10,360 nucleotides of DNA from Kiritimatiellia bacterium (lineage in GTDB: Bacteria; Verrucomicrobiota; Kiritimatiellia; RFP12; UBA1067): positions 1-10,360 of the forward strand of contig JAGCPM010000194.1 in the NCBI GenBank assembly GCA_017965685.1, given 5' to 3'. Of the stretch, positions 5,576 to 10,360 are shown one piece after another (position 1 is the stretch's first letter; each line of letters starts with the position of its first letter). Under the pieces are notes generated by a model, which saw only the letters and a list, made by a program, of their open reading frames with translations, had not been told where the DNA came from and searched no databases. Both the position numbers and the translations under genes were made by a program.

Positions 5576-6861
5576 TCGGTCTCGTCGATGTAAACAACTG
5601 CTTCGTGTCGTGCGAGCGCGTGTTCAACCGCTCGCTCGTCGGGCGTCCCGTTGCCGTCCTCTCGAACAACGACGGATGCTGCGTCGCACGGTCAAACGAG
5701 TTCAAGGCTCTCGGCATTGCAATGGGTACGCCCTACTTCCAGCTCAAGAACCGCGAAAAGTCAGGCGAGCTGGTGTTCTGCTCATCCAACTACGAACTGT
5801 ACGGCGATATGTCCCGCCGTCTCATCTCGATCCTTCGGGAGGAGGCTTTGGACGTCGAGCAGTATTCCATCGACGAGGCGTTCATTTGCCCGCCGATTCC
5901 GGCGGACAAGGTAAGAGGGAACAGGGAAGAGGGAAGAGAGGAGATTGCAGCGTGGCTGCTGGATTACGGCAAGCGGCTGCGGGCGAAGATTCTCCGCTGG
6001 ATCGGACTTCCATGCGGCATCGGCTTCGCGCCGACAAAGACCCTCGCCAAGATAGCCGACCACATCGCCAAGAAGCGTCCAGAGGGCGTATTTGTGCTTC
6101 CCGACGACCCGACTGACATTCTTGCCTCGCTTCCAGCCGACGAAGTGTGGGGCGTGGGACGCCGCCTCGTCGTGAAGCTCCGCGCCGAGCAGATATTCAC
6201 GGCGAAAGACCTGCGCGATGCACCCGACGATGTAATCCGCTCCGTCGGCGGCGTGGTGCTTCTCAGAACGGCGCTGGAACTTCGCGGCGTTCCGTCCAAC
6301 GAGGACAAGGACTACGACGCAGACCCCGACAGCGTGAGCTGTTCGCGCTCCTTCGGCGAGCCAGTCACGACGCTCGACGGACTTGCCGAGTCCCTTGCCT
6401 CGTTTACCGCGCAAGCGGCTACAAAGCTTCGCAAGCATAGTCTCCTGGCGGCGGGGTGCAATGTGTATGCGCAGATTTTTCATTCGGGCGGAGGAGGCGA
6501 TTTCCTTGGCCGCACCGTGATGTTCCCGACGCCCACGGATGCGACGAACGAGATGCTGAAGGCGATCCGCGAGGAGGTGGATGCGCTCTTCATCCCAGGG
6601 ACCCGCTACCGCAAGACGGGCGTCGTGTTCTTCGGGCTGGAGAAAGTCGGCACGGCGCGGCAGTTGGACTTGTTCTCGCCGGTCGAGAAATCAGAGGCGT
6701 CGCCGCTTTACAAGGCCATCGACTCTCTCAACAAGCGGTACGGCAAGGGAAAGGTGTTCTCCGCCGCCGAGGGGCTGGGCGAGAGGTCTTGGAAGATGAA
6801 GCGAACCAAGCTCTCGAAACGTCCAACCACCCGTTGGGACGAGTTGATGACGGTGAGGTAA
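5572..6861 (+). CDS. umuC: UmuC, Y-family DNA polymerase V catalytic subunit with an extra loop
   Basis: A lesion-bypass, error-prone DNA polymerase of 429 residues (about 422 in E. coli). Catalytic acidic residues are Asp6 in LVDVNN and Asp101/Glu102 in YSIDEAF. Other family stretches are NNDGCCVARSNEFKALGI (32-49), GIGFAPTKTLAKIADHIAKK (149-168), VWGVGRR (192-198), CSRSFGEPV (257-265), RYRKTGVVF (345-353) and WKMKRTKLSKRPTTRWDEL (407-425). QLDLF at 364-368 is a canonical beta-clamp binding motif. Between the catalytic SIDEAF and the helix AAWLLDYGKRLRAK there is an extra charged stretch (about 113-124) that E. coli UmuC lacks; it is encoded exactly by a 7-bp-period repeat. All key residues are intact, so the protein is probably active. 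It overlaps umuD by 4 bp. Confidence 0.95.
   Translation: MIGLVDVNNCFVSCERVFNRSLVGRPVAVLSNNDGCCVARSNEFKALGIAMGTPYFQLKNREKSGELVFCSSNYELYGDMSRRLISILREEALDVEQYSIDEAFICPPIPADKVRGNREEGREEIAAWLLDYGKRLRAKILRWIGLPCGIGFAPTKTLAKIADHIAKKRPEGVFVLPDDPTDILASLPADEVWGVGRRLVVKLRAEQIFTAKDLRDAPDDVIRSVGGVVLLRTALELRGVPSNEDKDYDADPDSVSCSRSFGEPVTTLDGLAESLASFTAQAATKLRKHSLLAAGCNVYAQIFHSGGGGDFLGRTVMFPTPTDATNEMLKAIREEVDALFIPGTRYRKTGVVFFGLEKVGTARQLDLFSPVEKSEASPLYKAIDSLNKRYGKGKVFSAAEGLGERSWKMKRTKLSKRPTTRWDELMTVR
5910..5944 (+). repeat. Five-unit 7-bp purine-rich tandem repeat inside umuC
   Basis: Heptads GGTAAGA, GGGAACA, GGGAAGA, GGGAAGA and a degenerate GAGGAGA run head to tail. They encode UmuC residues 113-124, rich in Arg, Glu and Gly. 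The two exact GGGAAGA copies are adjacent (5924-5937). Unit, period, orientation and total length (35 bp) match the array upstream of umuD. The period is not a multiple of three, so gain or loss of one unit would shift the umuC frame. Confidence 0.75.
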
Positions 6862-6875
6862 TTGCGTTTTAGTCC

Positions 6876-6904
6876 GGCAATAGGGCTATATTGCAGCCTT
6901 TTCT
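6876..6904 (+). terminator. Weak candidate Rho-independent terminator after umuC
   Basis: About 15 bp after the umuC stop, two mutually exclusive hairpins can form: GCAATA (6877-6882) with TATTGC (6889-6894), or GGCT (6884-6887) with AGCC (6895-6898). The second ends directly at a TTTTCT run (6899-6904). Both stems are short, so termination would be weak or partial. Position between umuC and the independently promoted abiE locus supports the idea. Confidence 0.3.
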
Positions 6905-6923
6905 GTCAGCTTGTTGGCTATTC

Positions 6924-6984
6924 TGGTATCAATTTGGCATTCTCATCCTACCCCATTGACAAAACGCCCTCAATTATGGTATCA
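6924..6984 (+). repeat. Direct repeat TGGTATCA flanking the abiE promoter
   Basis: The octamer TGGTATCA occurs at 6924-6931 and again at 6977-6984, 53 bp apart (about five helical turns). The downstream copy overlaps the -10 element. AbiEi proteins are known to repress their own promoter through repeated sites, so these may be operator half-sites; chance occurrence in an AT-rich stretch is possible. Confidence 0.35.
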
Positions 6985-6985
6985 T
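6956..6985 (+). promoter_or_regulatory. Sigma70-like promoter of the abiE operon, leaderless layout
   Basis: A perfect -35 TTGACA (6956-6961) is followed by an 18-bp spacer and -10 TATCAT (6980-6985). Only six bases separate the -10 from the antitoxin ATG at 6992, so transcription should start at or within a base or two of the ATG. No Shine-Dalgarno sequence precedes that ATG. This is the clearest promoter in the window and sits in a locally AT-rich stretch. Confidence 0.7.
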
Positions 6986-6990
6986 ATTGA
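6970..6990. promoter_or_regulatory. Imperfect palindrome over the -10 and start region (candidate AbiEi operator)
   Basis: The left arm TCAATTATG (6970-6978) pairs with the right arm CATATTGA (6983-6990) over 8 bp with a single bulged T and a 4-bp centre. It covers the -10 hexamer and ends 1 bp before the antitoxin ATG. Its position suits a repressor that blocks polymerase, and AbiEi-type antitoxins are known autoregulators. Confidence 0.45.
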
Positions 6991-6991
6991 C

Positions 6992-7522
6992 ATGAAAAAC
7001 TTTGACAAAATTTATGAGGCTGCCGCAGAACGGTATGGACTCATAACGGTGGAGGATGCTGCAGAACTGGGCATCCACCGCAAGCAGTTGCTTTTCTGGG
7101 AGGCGAATGGTCGGCTGGAGCGGTGCGGACGCGGCGTGTACAGAATCAAGTATCATGTTCCTACGCCATTCGACCATTACGCGGAGGCGGTCGCACTCGT
7201 CGGCCGCGACGCCATTATATACGGCGATGGCGTCTTGGCCATGCACAACCTTGGCCTTGTGAATCCAAAGCAGATTCAGGTTGCGGTAGAAAAGCGCGTT
7301 CGCAAGAGTCTGCCTGAATGGATACGCCTTGTAAAGAAGGCGGACGGCGTAAAGGAGGAGATGTTCGAGGGAATTGCCTGCCAGACGGTCGCCGACGCGA
7401 TTCGCACATGCAGGGGGACGGTAATGAGGGAGCGCCTTGTGGATGCCATCGACGAGGCGGAGCGCCAGGGGCTTGTCGGTCGGCAGGAGTATCAGGAACT
7501 AAAGCGGGAGTTTGCCCAATGA
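6992..7522 (+). CDS. abiEi: AbiEi-like antitoxin / transcriptional regulator (type IV toxin-antitoxin)
   Basis: 176 residues. AbiEi antitoxins neutralise the AbiEii nucleotidyltransferase without stable protein contact and repress their own operon. The N-terminal winged-helix domain (about 1-55) shows the family pattern: a helix, LITVEDAAELGIHRKQLLFWEANGRLERCGRGVYRI, then PTPFDHYAEA. The central and C-terminal part (60-176) has YGDGVLAMHNLGL (77-89) and ACQTVADAI (129-137), as in other AbiEi proteins. The ATG at 6992 is chosen over the upstream ATG at 6911 because the family begins close to this helix and the promoter -10 ends at 6985, so codons upstream would not be transcribed from it. Translation would be leaderless. 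The stop overlaps the toxin ATG (ATGA, 7519-7522). Confidence 0.88.
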   Translation: MKNFDKIYEAAAERYGLITVEDAAELGIHRKQLLFWEANGRLERCGRGVYRIKYHVPTPFDHYAEAVALVGRDAIIYGDGVLAMHNLGLVNPKQIQVAVEKRVRKSLPEWIRLVKKADGVKEEMFEGIACQTVADAIRTCRGTVMRERLVDAIDEAERQGLVGRQEYQELKREFAQ

Positions 7523-8337
7523 ATCGTCCAAACACGTGTACAAATCTCATCAAGGCGATAAACAGGATAGCGGGGCCGCAGCGCGATGCCCTCCGGCTCG
7601 GACGAGCGCTCGCCAACGTCATTGTAGCGCAGATGCTCCCCGATGGTGTCGTCAAAGGCGGAAGCTCGCTGATGTTCCGCTATGGCGGTGACATGACGCG
7701 CTACACACGCGACATGGACACGGCTCGCGTAATGGAGCTGGATGCCTATCTCGACAAACTCGAATCAAGCCTCAAGGCGGGCTGGAACGGCTTTACTGGA
7801 AGGCTGCAGCGCGTCGAACCGCCACATCCAGCCGGCGTTCCGCAGGGCTATGCGATGATTCCGTATGACATAAAGCTCGCATACAACGACAGAGCGTGGC
7901 AGACGGTCAGGATCGAAATCGGCCACAACGAAATCGGCGACGCCGACGAAGCGGAACTTGAATATCCTTCCGACATCGCCGAAGTGCTGGAGCAGCTTGG
8001 ATTTCCACGTCCGAACCCTATTCCCGTAATGAAGCTGCCTTACCAGATTGCACAGAAGCTACACGCCGTCACGACGGAGGGAGCGGATCGACCACACGAC
8101 CTCATCGACCTTCAGCTCATGTGCGGGCATTCGCAGATTGACCTTTCCGAAACCAAGGCGATATGCATCAGGCTCTTCGACTATCGGCGCAGGCAGTCCT
8201 GGCCACCGACTGTTGCAAAAGGTTCGACATGGGATTCCCTTTACGAAGATGCAGGGAATGGACTTGATGTTCTCCCAACCTGCGACGAGGCCGTCGCATG
8301 GGCGAATGACCTGATTGACTCTATTGACAAGGCATAA
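7519..8337 (+). CDS. abiEii: AbiEii-like nucleotidyltransferase toxin
   Basis: 272 residues of the AbiEii/AbiGii family (DNA polymerase beta-like fold), growth-arresting nucleotidyltransferases that in studied members modify tRNA or use NTPs and give phage abortive infection. Motifs are VKGGSSLMFRYG (45-56) leading to the metal-binding pair Asp65/Asp67 in RYTRDMDTA (GS...DxD), YDIKLAY (116-122), and QIAQKLHAV (177-184, Lys180) followed by RPHDLIDLQLM (191-201), the KLxA and R-x-x-D-x-x-D motifs of the family. All look intact, so the toxin is probably active. The start at 7519 gives the normal N-terminus and the 4-bp overlap with the antitoxin gene, which would couple their synthesis. The stop codon is part of a perfect Shine-Dalgarno sequence for the next ORF. 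Confidence 0.9.
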   Translation: MNRPNTCTNLIKAINRIAGPQRDALRLGRALANVIVAQMLPDGVVKGGSSLMFRYGGDMTRYTRDMDTARVMELDAYLDKLESSLKAGWNGFTGRLQRVEPPHPAGVPQGYAMIPYDIKLAYNDRAWQTVRIEIGHNEIGDADEAELEYPSDIAEVLEQLGFPRPNPIPVMKLPYQIAQKLHAVTTEGADRPHDLIDLQLMCGHSQIDLSETKAICIRLFDYRRRQSWPPTVAKGSTWDSLYEDAGNGLDVLPTCDEAVAWANDLIDSIDKA

Positions 8338-8345
8338 GGAGGTGA
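8338..8345 (+). promoter_or_regulatory. Perfect Shine-Dalgarno for the 44-residue ORF
   Basis: GGAGGTGA (extending to TAAGGAGGTGA from the toxin stop at 8335) is fully complementary to the conserved 3' end of 16S rRNA and sits 5 bp before the ATG at 8351. It is the strongest ribosome site in the window and argues that the small ORF is translated. Confidence 0.75.
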
Positions 8346-8350
8346 AAGCC

Positions 8351-8485
8351 ATGATGGAAAACATAGACAAGATGGCGCGGGTCGAGCGGTTCGACGAGAA
8401 GATACCCAACACCCGCGCACCGTACCACGTGACGTTCCTCGTCAAGGTCGATGCCTCAAAGCGCGTAGCGGAGCTGGCAGCGTAA
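8351..8485 (+). CDS. Small hypothetical protein, 44 aa, third gene of abiE operon
   Basis: Begins MMENIDKMARVERFDEK and ends DASKRVAELAA. There is no signal peptide or membrane segment; it is charged, with one beta-like hydrophobic run (HVTFLVKV, residues 26-33). I do not recognise it. Support comes from the perfect Shine-Dalgarno at 8338-8345, the 13-bp gap after the toxin gene, and the 1-bp gap to the next small ORF. It may be a fragment of a longer protein, or a genuine small protein co-expressed with the toxin-antitoxin pair. A second ATG follows directly (8354). Confidence 0.55.
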   Translation: MMENIDKMARVERFDEKIPNTRAPYHVTFLVKVDASKRVAELAA

Positions 8486-8486
8486 T

Positions 8487-8627
8487 ATGAACATGGAGCA
8501 GAGAGCGCAGCAGTATGCAGAAATCCAGAAGCTTGAGGGCTTGCTGGCGTATGCCGTTGCGCACGGAGATAAAGCCGAAGAGGAGCGCATCTGCGCAGAA
8601 CTGGTGAAGATGGTCGAGGGCTTGTAA
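8487..8627 (+). CDS. Small hypothetical helical protein, 46 aa
   Basis: Starts MNMEQRAQQYAEIQKLEGLL and ends LVKMVEGL, followed by two TAA stops in a row. The sequence is almost wholly helical and amphipathic (Gln, Glu, Leu and Ala rich), suggesting a two-helix hairpin around the AHGDKAEEE turn (about 25-33). The ATG lies 1 bp after the preceding stop and has no well-spaced ribosome site of its own (a GGAG 13 bp before the ATG), so translation probably depends on coupling to the 44-residue ORF. No family recognised. Confidence 0.5.
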   Translation: MNMEQRAQQYAEIQKLEGLLAYAVAHGDKAEEERICAELVKMVEGL

Positions 8628-8650
8628 TAAAGGTCAAGAAAGGAAATAGC

Positions 8651-9724
8651 ATGAAGACAATTGTTCTGTCAATAGCAGCGGCATTAGCCGCTTCGAGTTC
8701 TGTAGGTTCCGAGACGGTAAAGCTTCCGACACCCGACAAGGATTCGGGCGTAACCGTCACGCAGGCGCTCAAGGCTCGACATTCCGAGCGGGCGTTCCAG
8801 GACAAGGAACTCTCGCCCGAGTTGCTTTCGGGCGTACTGTGGGCGGCAAACGGATTCAATCGCCCCGACAAACGCACAAATGCTACGGGCCTCAACAAGC
8901 AGGAGATAATGGTCTATGCGATCATGAAGTCAGGCGCTTATCGCTACGACGCGACGGGGAATGCGCTCGTCAAGGTGTGCGACGAGGATCTGCGTCCGGC
9001 CATCGCCGGGCACCAGTCGTTCGCGGCGACAGCCCCCGTCTCCCTCCTTATTGCGGCTGACGTGAGCGATCCGATCTACACTGGTGCGCGAAGCACGCTT
9101 TCCACGTACGCCGCGGGCATAGTCTCCGGGAACATCGACCTGTATTGCGCGGCCAACGGACTCGCCACGGTGTGCAGACGTTCGATGGACAACGACGCGC
9201 TCAGGAAGGCGCTAAAGTTGCCTGATACGACAATCCTTCATCTCAACCACCCGATAGGATATCTGGCAGACGGGAGGGACACTTCGGTCGGCGCGTCGAC
9301 TGCGAAAGTCGAGCGCAACCGCGAAGCGATGCGGCTCTTCGAGAAGTGCATCAACACGAACGATCTAGAGCTGGGGCGCAAGCTGATTTCGAAAAAGGCG
9401 GCGTTCGATACGCCTGTATCGCCGACCCCGCTCTACGGGGCGGAGGGATATCTGAGCGTTGTGACGCTTATGAGAAAGAGTTTCCCCGACGTGCAGTGGA
9501 AGCTCGTTGACATGGTGGCGGATGAAAAGACAGTCGCAGTGCAGTGGGAATGTTCCGGAACGTTCAACGGCGACGAGCCGTTTGCGGGGCTTCAGCCGAA
9601 CGGACGCAGGTTCTCAACGACAGTCATGAACTTCTACACGTTCGACGACGATGGAAAGATATTCAAGGATGTCGCCGCGACTGGCATCGCGGGAATTCTG
9701 AAAGGCATTGGAGCGATCAAGTAA
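8651..9724 (+). CDS. Exported nitroreductase-family protein fused to a SnoaL-like domain
   Basis: 357 residues in three parts. First, a Sec signal peptide (1 to about 20, MKTIVLSIAAALAASSSVGS), which predicts periplasmic or outer location. Second, a nitroreductase-fold domain (about 33-207): ALKARHSERAFQ (39-50) carries the FMN-phosphate-binding Arg/Ser pattern, then LSGVLWAANGFNRPD, the mid-domain QSFAATAPVSLLIAAD, GIVSGNIDLYCAANGLATV (156-174) and a terminal HPIGY (200-204). Third, a SnoaL-like cone-shaped domain (about 224-353): REAMRLFEKCINTNDLELGRKL, WKLVDMVADEKTVAVQWECSGTF, PNGRRFSTTVMNFYTFDDDGKI. Nitroreductases are FMN oxidoreductases acting on nitro compounds, quinones or thiazolines; SnoaL-like domains bind or isomerise small molecules. 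Substrate unknown. AGGA at 8641-8644 is the ribosome site. Domain boundaries are approximate. Confidence 0.82.
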   Translation: MKTIVLSIAAALAASSSVGSETVKLPTPDKDSGVTVTQALKARHSERAFQDKELSPELLSGVLWAANGFNRPDKRTNATGLNKQEIMVYAIMKSGAYRYDATGNALVKVCDEDLRPAIAGHQSFAATAPVSLLIAADVSDPIYTGARSTLSTYAAGIVSGNIDLYCAANGLATVCRRSMDNDALRKALKLPDTTILHLNHPIGYLADGRDTSVGASTAKVERNREAMRLFEKCINTNDLELGRKLISKKAAFDTPVSPTPLYGAEGYLSVVTLMRKSFPDVQWKLVDMVADEKTVAVQWECSGTFNGDEPFAGLQPNGRRFSTTVMNFYTFDDDGKIFKDVAATGIAGILKGIGAIK

Positions 9725-9749
9725 TAACACCAATGAAAGGAAAACCACC

Positions 9750-10025
9750 ATGCTCAGACTTAACTGCTTCTTTCAGGCCAAGGAAGGTCGTCTCGACGAC
9801 GCTCTCGCCGCCGCCAAGGAACTGACAGCCGCCTCGCTCAAGCAGGACGGATGCATCGCATACGACGTGTTCGCCTCTGCGACACGTCCCGGCGTTCTGC
9901 TCATCTGCGAGACTTGGCGCGACGAAGCTGCGCTTGCCGCGCATTCGGCGTCCGAGGTGTTCGTAAAGTGCGTCGCCGTCATCAATGACTGCGGTGAGAT
10001 GAAGATAGAAAAGTTCGAGATGTGA
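9750..10025 (+). CDS. ABM-domain protein, putative quinol monooxygenase (YgiN-like)
   Basis: 91 residues, a single ferredoxin-like antibiotic-biosynthesis-monooxygenase domain, normally a cytosolic homodimer that oxidises quinols or other aromatics without a cofactor. The order is strand LRLNCFFQAKEG (2-13), helix DDALAAAKELTAASLKQDG, the typical GCIAYDVFAS (34-43), GVLLICETWRDEAALAAH (48-65, the ETW motif and His65), helix ASEVFVKCVAV, and last strand EMKIEKFEM. Start chosen at 9750 with AAAGGA at 9736-9741; an earlier in-frame start would lie in the upstream gene. It follows the nitroreductase by 25 bp and is probably co-transcribed, so both may act on the same redox-active aromatic or quinone. 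Its stop overlaps an ATG (10025) of an unlikely 38-residue frame. Confidence 0.85.
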   Translation: MLRLNCFFQAKEGRLDDALAAAKELTAASLKQDGCIAYDVFASATRPGVLLICETWRDEAALAAHSASEVFVKCVAVINDCGEMKIEKFEM

Positions 10026-10041
10026 TGTCTCCTCGCAGTAA

Positions 10042-10173
10042 CGTATTTGCGCTGATGAATCATTGCATGGCGATGGTGGCTTGTGGGTGCGCCCGTCAAA
10101 GATGTTCTTCGAGACCATCGAGCGTGATGGTAAGACAATGAAGAGGTTTGAGTCGATAGGGGAGAGCCTATGA
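10042..10173 (+). pseudogene. Remnant of a DUF1653-family protein (C-terminal part only)
   Basis: The open frame from 10042 to the TGA at 10171-10173 has no good start codon and translates to a stretch containing LHGDGGLWVRPSKMF, ETIERDGK and KRFESIGESL. This is the C-terminal half of the short DUF1653 domain (typically ...LYG..GLWVRP..MF...V..DGK..PRFE). The N-terminal part with its YRHYKG-like motif is missing; a TAA stop lies just upstream (10039-10041) and the ABM gene occupies the preceding DNA. The only in-frame ATGs (10102 and 10138) would give at most a 23-residue peptide. The TGA overlaps the ATG of the next gene (ATGA), a layout that suggests an intact gene once preceded the membrane protein. 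The function of DUF1653 is not established. Confidence 0.6.
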
Positions 10174-10355
10174 CTACAGATTTCGACAAGGCGAGAAAAT
10201 GGCGGCGGGTGCAGCTGGCTTGCGCAGTTGCACTTGTCGTTCTGGTCATAGTGGGAGTGTTCAAGATGGCGGCGCACACTTACCGCAATCGCGACAACCT
10301 GCCGTGCATTGTCTTGTCCCTCATTACATGCGTGGCGGGCGGGGTTTTGGTATAA
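10170..10355 (+). CDS. Small membrane protein, 61 aa, two predicted helices
   Basis: After a charged N-terminus (MTTDFDKARKWRR) come a hydrophobic helix VQLACAVALVVLVIVGVF (14-31), a short polar loop with HTYRNRDN (36-43), and a second hydrophobic stretch CIVLSLITCVAGGVLV (46-61) that runs to the last residue. It is probably an inner-membrane hairpin with the N-terminus inside. GGGGAGA at 10158-10164 is a ribosome site about 5 bp before the ATG. No family recognised. It overlaps the stop of the DUF1653 remnant. Ending inside a helix is unusual, but the TAA at 10353 is clear. Confidence 0.6.
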   Translation: MTTDFDKARKWRRVQLACAVALVVLVIVGVFKMAAHTYRNRDNLPCIVLSLITCVAGGVLV

Positions 10356-10356
10356 T
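10348..10356 (+). promoter_or_regulatory. Perfect extended -10 element at the right edge
   Basis: TGG immediately before TATAAT (10351-10356) forms the extended -10 pattern TGnTATAAT. There is no good -35 hexamer at the usual spacing, which extended -10 promoters do not require. Predicted transcription would begin just beyond the window. TATAAT overlaps the stop of the small membrane protein gene, so it probably serves the next gene to the right. Confidence 0.5.
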
Positions 10357-10360
10357 ATGC

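Noticed and set aside
6911..6991. Upstream start for the AbiEi antitoxin
   Set aside because: The extra 27 residues contain the promoter sequence, lack family similarity and have no ribosome site; ATG 6992 fits the family and the -10 position.
10025..10141. 38-codon ORF starting at the TGATG overlap after the ABM gene
   Set aside because: Its Cys/Arg/Ser-rich translation looks like an out-of-frame reading of the DUF1653 remnant, which explains the same DNA better.

Overview
This is a moderately GC-rich bacterial window in which every supported gene lies on the + strand. The genes are tightly packed, and ATGA or TGATG start/stop overlaps are frequent. Clear Shine-Dalgarno sequences, a lipoprotein signal, a Sec signal peptide and several Gram-negative-type families point to a Gram-negative-type envelope. 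By eye the first half uses ATA (Ile) and AGG/AGA (Arg) often. An anaerobic member of the Verrucomicrobiota/Kiritimatiellota or a related group would fit, but that is a low-confidence inference from protein flavour and not from any marker gene.

Region A (1-4976) looks like housekeeping and sulfur metabolism in one or two operons. It holds a 5'-incomplete metW-like methyltransferase-fold gene, a serine O-acetyltransferase (cysE type), a FabG-like SDR ketoreductase, a NifS/IscS cysteine desulfurase, a small predicted lipoprotein with an HMA-like domain lacking the metal-binding cysteines, a bile-acid:Na+ symporter family transporter close to ASBT/YocS, and a low-molecular-weight protein tyrosine phosphatase. 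MetW and CysE both concern acetylated sulfur-acceptor intermediates (O-acetylhomoserine, O-acetylserine). NifS then draws sulfur from cysteine, so the first block reads as sulfur entry and sulfur mobilisation.

Region B (4977-6904) opens with a 203-bp non-coding gap holding a 9-bp inverted repeat and a five-unit, 7-bp-period G-rich repeat. It continues with a umuD-umuC pair (SOS-type DNA polymerase V). A second array of the same heptad type lies inside umuC and coincides with an extra loop of about 12 residues in the polymerase.

Region C (6905-8627) is a type IV toxin-antitoxin/abortive-infection locus of the AbiE type. A strong sigma70-like promoter is placed so that the transcript should begin at, or next to, the antitoxin ATG (leaderless). 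An imperfect palindrome covers the -10 and start region. The antitoxin (AbiEi) overlaps the toxin nucleotidyltransferase (AbiEii), and two small unrecognised ORFs follow, the first behind a perfect Shine-Dalgarno sequence.

Region D (8628-10360) holds an exported nitroreductase fused to a SnoaL-like domain, an ABM-fold (YgiN-like) putative quinol monooxygenase, a remnant of a DUF1653 protein, and a 61-residue two-helix membrane protein. A perfect extended -10 element lies at the right edge. Regions B to D look like an accessory segment (mutagenic polymerase, defence/TA module, small ORFs, gene remnant) beside a conserved metabolic block, but no integrase, transposase, tRNA or att site is visible in the window. 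No single wholly new system stands out. The best leads are the heptad repeats in umuDC, the leaderless abiE promoter with its extra small ORFs, and the nitroreductase-SnoaL fusion.
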